Below are positions 60,058 to 64,000 of a stretch of 64,000 nt of DNA, one piece after another. Position 1 is the first letter of the stretch. Every line of letters starts with the position of its first letter. Below the pieces are notes generated by a model. That model ran no database searches. It was given only the letters and a program-made list of their open reading frames with translations, and was not told where the DNA came from. The translations under genes and the position numbers were made by a program. Origin of the DNA: Bradyrhizobium sp. (GTDB taxonomy: Bacteria > Pseudomonadota > Alphaproteobacteria > Rhizobiales > Xanthobacteraceae); the NCBI RefSeq assembly GCF_027307225.1, contig NZ_DAHUXJ010000116.1:1-64000 (forward strand), in the 5' to 3' direction.

Positions 60058-60444
60058 ATGAGCGTTCGATTTCAAAAGACCCCAAGTGGGGAAGTCGCAA
60101 TCCTTCCAAAGAAGGAATATGAACTTTTGGTCGCCAAAGCGGCGGAAGCTGAGGAAGATACCGGCACGGCCCGTCTTGTCGCGCATGCACGCGAGGAAAT
60201 TGAAAACGGTGGCCCGCTGTTACCCAAGAGCGTCGTGGACCGCTTAGCAAACGCGGAAAATCCCGTGCGGGTTTTGCGCGAATGGCGTGGCGAAACTCAG
60301 ATGTACCTGTCCTTCAAGACGGATCTGAGCCAGGGGTATATCTCAGACATCGAAAGCGGGCGCCGGGTTGGAACGGTGGCGGCTCTCCGGCGCATCGCGA
60401 ACGTGCTAAACGTGCCTCTCGATCTACTCGTCCAAGAAGACTGA
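60058..60444 (+). CDS. XRE-family HTH antitoxin
   Basis: NPVRVLREWRGETQMYLSFKTDLSQGYISDIESGRRVGTVAALRRIANVLNVPLDLLV. Confidence 0.9.
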   Translation: MSVRFQKTPSGEVAILPKKEYELLVAKAAEAEEDTGTARLVAHAREEIENGGPLLPKSVVDRLANAENPVRVLREWRGETQMYLSFKTDLSQGYISDIESGRRVGTVAALRRIANVLNVPLDLLVQED

Positions 60445-60448
60445 GTGC

Positions 60449-62854
60449 TCAACGCAGAGCGCCGCCGGTCTTCTTGTTGACCTCCGCCACGATCTTGGCG
60501 GCGACCGCCTCGATCTCCTGGTCGGTCATGGTCTTTTCGCGGGGCTGGATGGTCACGGCGATCGCGACAGACTTCTTGGCCTCGTCGATGCCCTTGCCTT
60601 CGTAGACGTCGAACACGGTGACACCGGTGATGAGTTTCTTGTCGACGCTCGAGGCCGCGCGCAGGATGTCGCCGGCCTTCACCATGCGGTCGACGATGAA
60701 AGCAAAATCGCGCGACACCGGCTGGAATGCCGACAGCTCGATCGCTGGCCTGGCGCGGGTCGGCCGCTGCTTGCCGTCCGGAATGCGATCGAGGATGACT
60801 TCAAAGGCGATCAGCGGACCGTCGGCGCCGAGTTTCTCCAGCGCGCGCGGATGCAGTTCGCCGAAATGACCGAGCACGTTCTGCGGTCCGATCTGGATGG
60901 TGCCGGAACGGCCGGGATGCAGCCAGCTGGTGCCGCCGGGCACGACCTGCAGCGCCTGTATCGGCGCGCCTGCGGCCGCGAGCACCGCAAAAGCATCGGC
61001 CTTGGCGTCGAACGCATTCGTTGTCGCCGAGCCGGTCCAGTTGCGCCCGAGCCCTGCCTGTGAGGCAAAGCCGTGACGAATGCCGGCGGCCGCAGTGAGT
61101 TGCTCATCCGGCCTATCGCCCCTGAACACCTGGCCGACTTCGAACAGCGCGACATCGGCAAAGCCGCGGTCGGAATTGGCCTGCGCTGCGGTGACGAGAC
61201 CCGGCAGCAGGCTCGGCCGCATGTCGGACAGATCGGCCGCAATCGGGTTGGCGAGCGAAAGCTCTGGCCTGCCGCCGCCAAACAGTTCAGCCTGCGGCTT
61301 CGAGATGAACGACCACGTCACGGCCTCGACCATGCCGCGCGCCGCGAGCGCGCGCTTGGCACGGCGGGTGCGCAGCTGCATCGGCTTGAGCACCGGCTTG
61401 CGCGGCGCCTCGCCGCGTTCGAACGGCGTCATTGGCACCTGATCGACGCCGACGATGCGCACGATTTCCTCGACGATGTCGGCCTTGCCGTGCACGTCCG
61501 AGCGCCATGAGGGGATCGCGACTTTCACCACGGGGCCGCTGCCTGCCACCATGAAACCGAGATGACCGAGGATGCGCTTCATTTCCGGAAACGCGACATC
61601 GATGCCGGCGAGGCGTTTTACTTCCGCCACCGGGAATTCGATGATGCGGTCGTCGCCGAACGCCTTGCCGGCCACGATGTTTTCCGACGGTGTGCCGCCG
61701 CACAGTTCCATCACGAGCCTGGTCGCCATTTCCAGCCCCGGCACCATGAAGGCCGGATCGACGCCGCGCTCGAAGCGGTAGCGCGCATCCGAATTGACGC
61801 CGAGCTTGCGGCCGGTCTGGGCAATGTTGATCTCGTTCCACAGCGCCGATTCGATCAGCACGTCGGTGGTTGTCTCCGAACAGCCGGAGGCTTCGCCGCC
61901 CATGATGCCGGCGAGCGATTCGACGCCCTGCTCATCCGCGATCACGCACATGGAATTGTCGAGCGTGTAGGTGCGGCCGTCGAGTGCAAGTAGCGTCTCG
62001 CCGTCGCGGCCGCGGCGCACCACCAGATCGCCCTTCACCTTGGCTGCGTCGAACACGTGCAGCGGGCGGGCGCGGTCGTAGGTCATGAAGTTGGTGATAT
62101 CGACCAGCGCGTTGATCGGCCGCAAACCGATCGAGGTCAGGCGCTTTTGCAGCCAATCCGGCGAGGGGCCGTTCCTGACGCCGCGCACCAGGCGCAGCGC
62201 GAAGCCGGGGCAGAGATCCGCGTCTTCCACCTTCACCTTCACGGGACAGGGGAATTCGCCTTTGACCTGCTTGATGCCGGGATCCCTGAACTTGCCCATG
62301 TCGGCGGCGGCAAGATCGCGCGCGATGCCGTGCACGCCGGTGCAGTCCTGCCGGTTCGGTGTCAGGTTGATTTCGAAGGTGGGATCGCCGAGCGCCGCCC
62401 ATGCGGCATAGGCCGTACCGATCGGCGCGTCCGCCGGCAGCTCAATGATGCCGTCGTGGTTTTCGGAGATCTTCAGCTCCGCCTCGGAGCACAGCATGCC
62501 GCGGCTCTCGACGCCACGGATGGTGCCGATGCCGAGCGTGATGTCCTTGCCCGGGATGTAGGTACCGGGTGGCGAGAATACGCTGATCAGCCCTGCGCGC
62601 GCATTCGGCGCGCCGCAGACCACCTGCACCGGTGCCGCGCCGCCTCCAGTGTCGACCATGCACACACGCAGGCGATCGGCGTTCGGGTGCTGCTCGGCCG
62701 AGATCACGCGCGCAATGGTGAAGGGCGCGAGCTGCCTGGCCTTGTCTTCAAGGCCCTCGACCTCGAGCCCGATCATGGTGAGCTTGTCGGCGAGCTTTTC
62801 AACGGGCTCGTCGGTGTCGAGATGTTCCTTCAGCCAGGAGAGGGTGAATTTCAT
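60449..62854 (-). CDS. pheT: Phenylalanine--tRNA ligase beta subunit
   Basis: [52 protein letters not shown]; 801 aa. Confidence 0.97.
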   Translation of the reverse strand: MKFTLSWLKEHLDTDEPVEKLADKLTMIGLEVEGLEDKARQLAPFTIARVISAEQHPNADRLRVCMVDTGGGAAPVQVVCGAPNARAGLISVFSPPGTYIPGKDITLGIGTIRGVESRGMLCSEAELKISENHDGIIELPADAPIGTAYAAWAALGDPTFEINLTPNRQDCTGVHGIARDLAAADMGKFRDPGIKQVKGEFPCPVKVKVEDADLCPGFALRLVRGVRNGPSPDWLQKRLTSIGLRPINALVDITNFMTYDRARPLHVFDAAKVKGDLVVRRGRDGETLLALDGRTYTLDNSMCVIADEQGVESLAGIMGGEASGCSETTTDVLIESALWNEINIAQTGRKLGVNSDARYRFERGVDPAFMVPGLEMATRLVMELCGGTPSENIVAGKAFGDDRIIEFPVAEVKRLAGIDVAFPEMKRILGHLGFMVAGSGPVVKVAIPSWRSDVHGKADIVEEIVRIVGVDQVPMTPFERGEAPRKPVLKPMQLRTRRAKRALAARGMVEAVTWSFISKPQAELFGGGRPELSLANPIAADLSDMRPSLLPGLVTAAQANSDRGFADVALFEVGQVFRGDRPDEQLTAAAGIRHGFASQAGLGRNWTGSATTNAFDAKADAFAVLAAAGAPIQALQVVPGGTSWLHPGRSGTIQIGPQNVLGHFGELHPRALEKLGADGPLIAFEVILDRIPDGKQRPTRARPAIELSAFQPVSRDFAFIVDRMVKAGDILRAASSVDKKLITGVTVFDVYEGKGIDEAKKSVAIAVTIQPREKTMTDQEIEAVAAKIVAEVNKKTGGALR

Positions 62855-63240
62855 GGCTGGCCTCGGCTCGCTTCACCTCCCCCCTTGAGGGGGAGGTCGG
62901 TCGGCTTTGCCGACCGGGAGGGGGGTGTTGATCGTGCGATCGTCTCGATGATGGCTTCCAGCACCGACTCGCGATGGCGAAGCACGTCGGTGTTCCAAAA
63001 CCGAAGAACTCGATAGCCCTTCGCGTTCAGCCAAGCTTGGCGCAACCGATCGCGTCGAGCTTCTCGGTCATTGGCGTGCTGACTCCCGTCAAGCTCGACG
63101 ATGAGGCGGTATTCGTGACACGCAAAGTCGACAATGAACGAACCAATCGGGACCTGGCGACGAAAGCTCAGTCCATTGAGACGATGGGCACGCAGCTGGA
63201 TCCAAAGGACGCGTTCAGCATCGGTCATTTCTGATCGCAT
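62851..63240 (-). CDS. DUF559 PD-(D/E)XK nuclease-like protein
   Basis: [80 protein letters not shown] continues upstream to 63366 through the repeat. Confidence 0.9.
   Translation of the reverse strand: MRSEMTDAERVLWIQLRAHRLNGLSFRRQVPIGSFIVDFACHEYRLIVELDGSQHANDREARRDRLRQAWLNAKGYRVLRFWNTDVLRHRESVLEAIIETIARSTPPSRSAKPTDLPLKGGGEASRGQP
62872..62930. repeat. Palindromic inverted repeat (cacctccccccttgagggggaggtcggt...gggaggggggtgttg), pheT side
   Basis: Reverse complement of the copy at 63293-63349 over most of its length. Confidence 0.9.
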
Positions 63241-63292
63241 CGATTTGGCTCGGAATCGATTGATACCTGCGACCGGCCTGTGGGCGGGCGCA

Positions 63293-63349
63293 GTACCCCC
63301 CTCCCGGTTCGCTTCGCGAACCGACCTCCCCCTCAAGGGGGGAGGTGTT
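63293..63349. repeat. Palindromic inverted repeat, pheS side
   Basis: acccccctcccggttcgcttcgcgaaccgacctccccctcaaggggggaggtg; inverted relative to 62872-62930. Confidence 0.9.
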
Positions 63350-63376
63350 CCCCCGTGCGTCACCATCGGGTTATCC

Positions 63377-64000
<624 letters not shown>

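Overview
64 kb GC-rich alphaproteobacterial chromosomal window, Bradyrhizobium-like by my recognition of its proteins and intergenic repeats (not verified). Main content: (1) a sugar-type ABC importer operon (302-7281, -) in which one permease is fused to a strictosidine-synthase/SMP-30-like beta-propeller, followed by a second stand-alone propeller; (2) an oligopeptide/dpp-type ABC operon with a dienelactone hydrolase-SnoaL-like fusion, an SDR and an exported VOC protein (8509-16383, +); (3) a TetR gene with three matching palindromes and a small exported His-rich protein; MHS-type MFS, IlvD/Edd dehydratase, RraA-like, prolyl oligopeptidase; (4) an iron-type ABC transporter whose binding-protein gene is a truncated remnant frameshifted by a 10-bp tandem duplication; (5) two pseudo-caspase genes (His-Cys dyad lost) that bracket RND efflux genes and a defence/toxin-antitoxin island (single-chain restriction-modification enzyme, VapBC, orphan HigA, RelE-like pair); (6) SGNH hydrolase, TPR protein, polysaccharide deacetylase, EI24/CysZ-like, YiiX-like, flavin amine oxidase, a RelE/XRE pair, and pheT / DUF559 nuclease / pheS (partial). 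The strongest structural signals outside the genes are (a) a family of paired CTAG-bounded palindromes with conserved spacers at several loci and (b) two small nuclease genes (GIY-YIG and DUF559), each lying between inverted copies of palindromic repeats. No rRNA, tRNA, CRISPR array, integrase or transposase was recognised. All functional calls are from reading translations; no database search was run.
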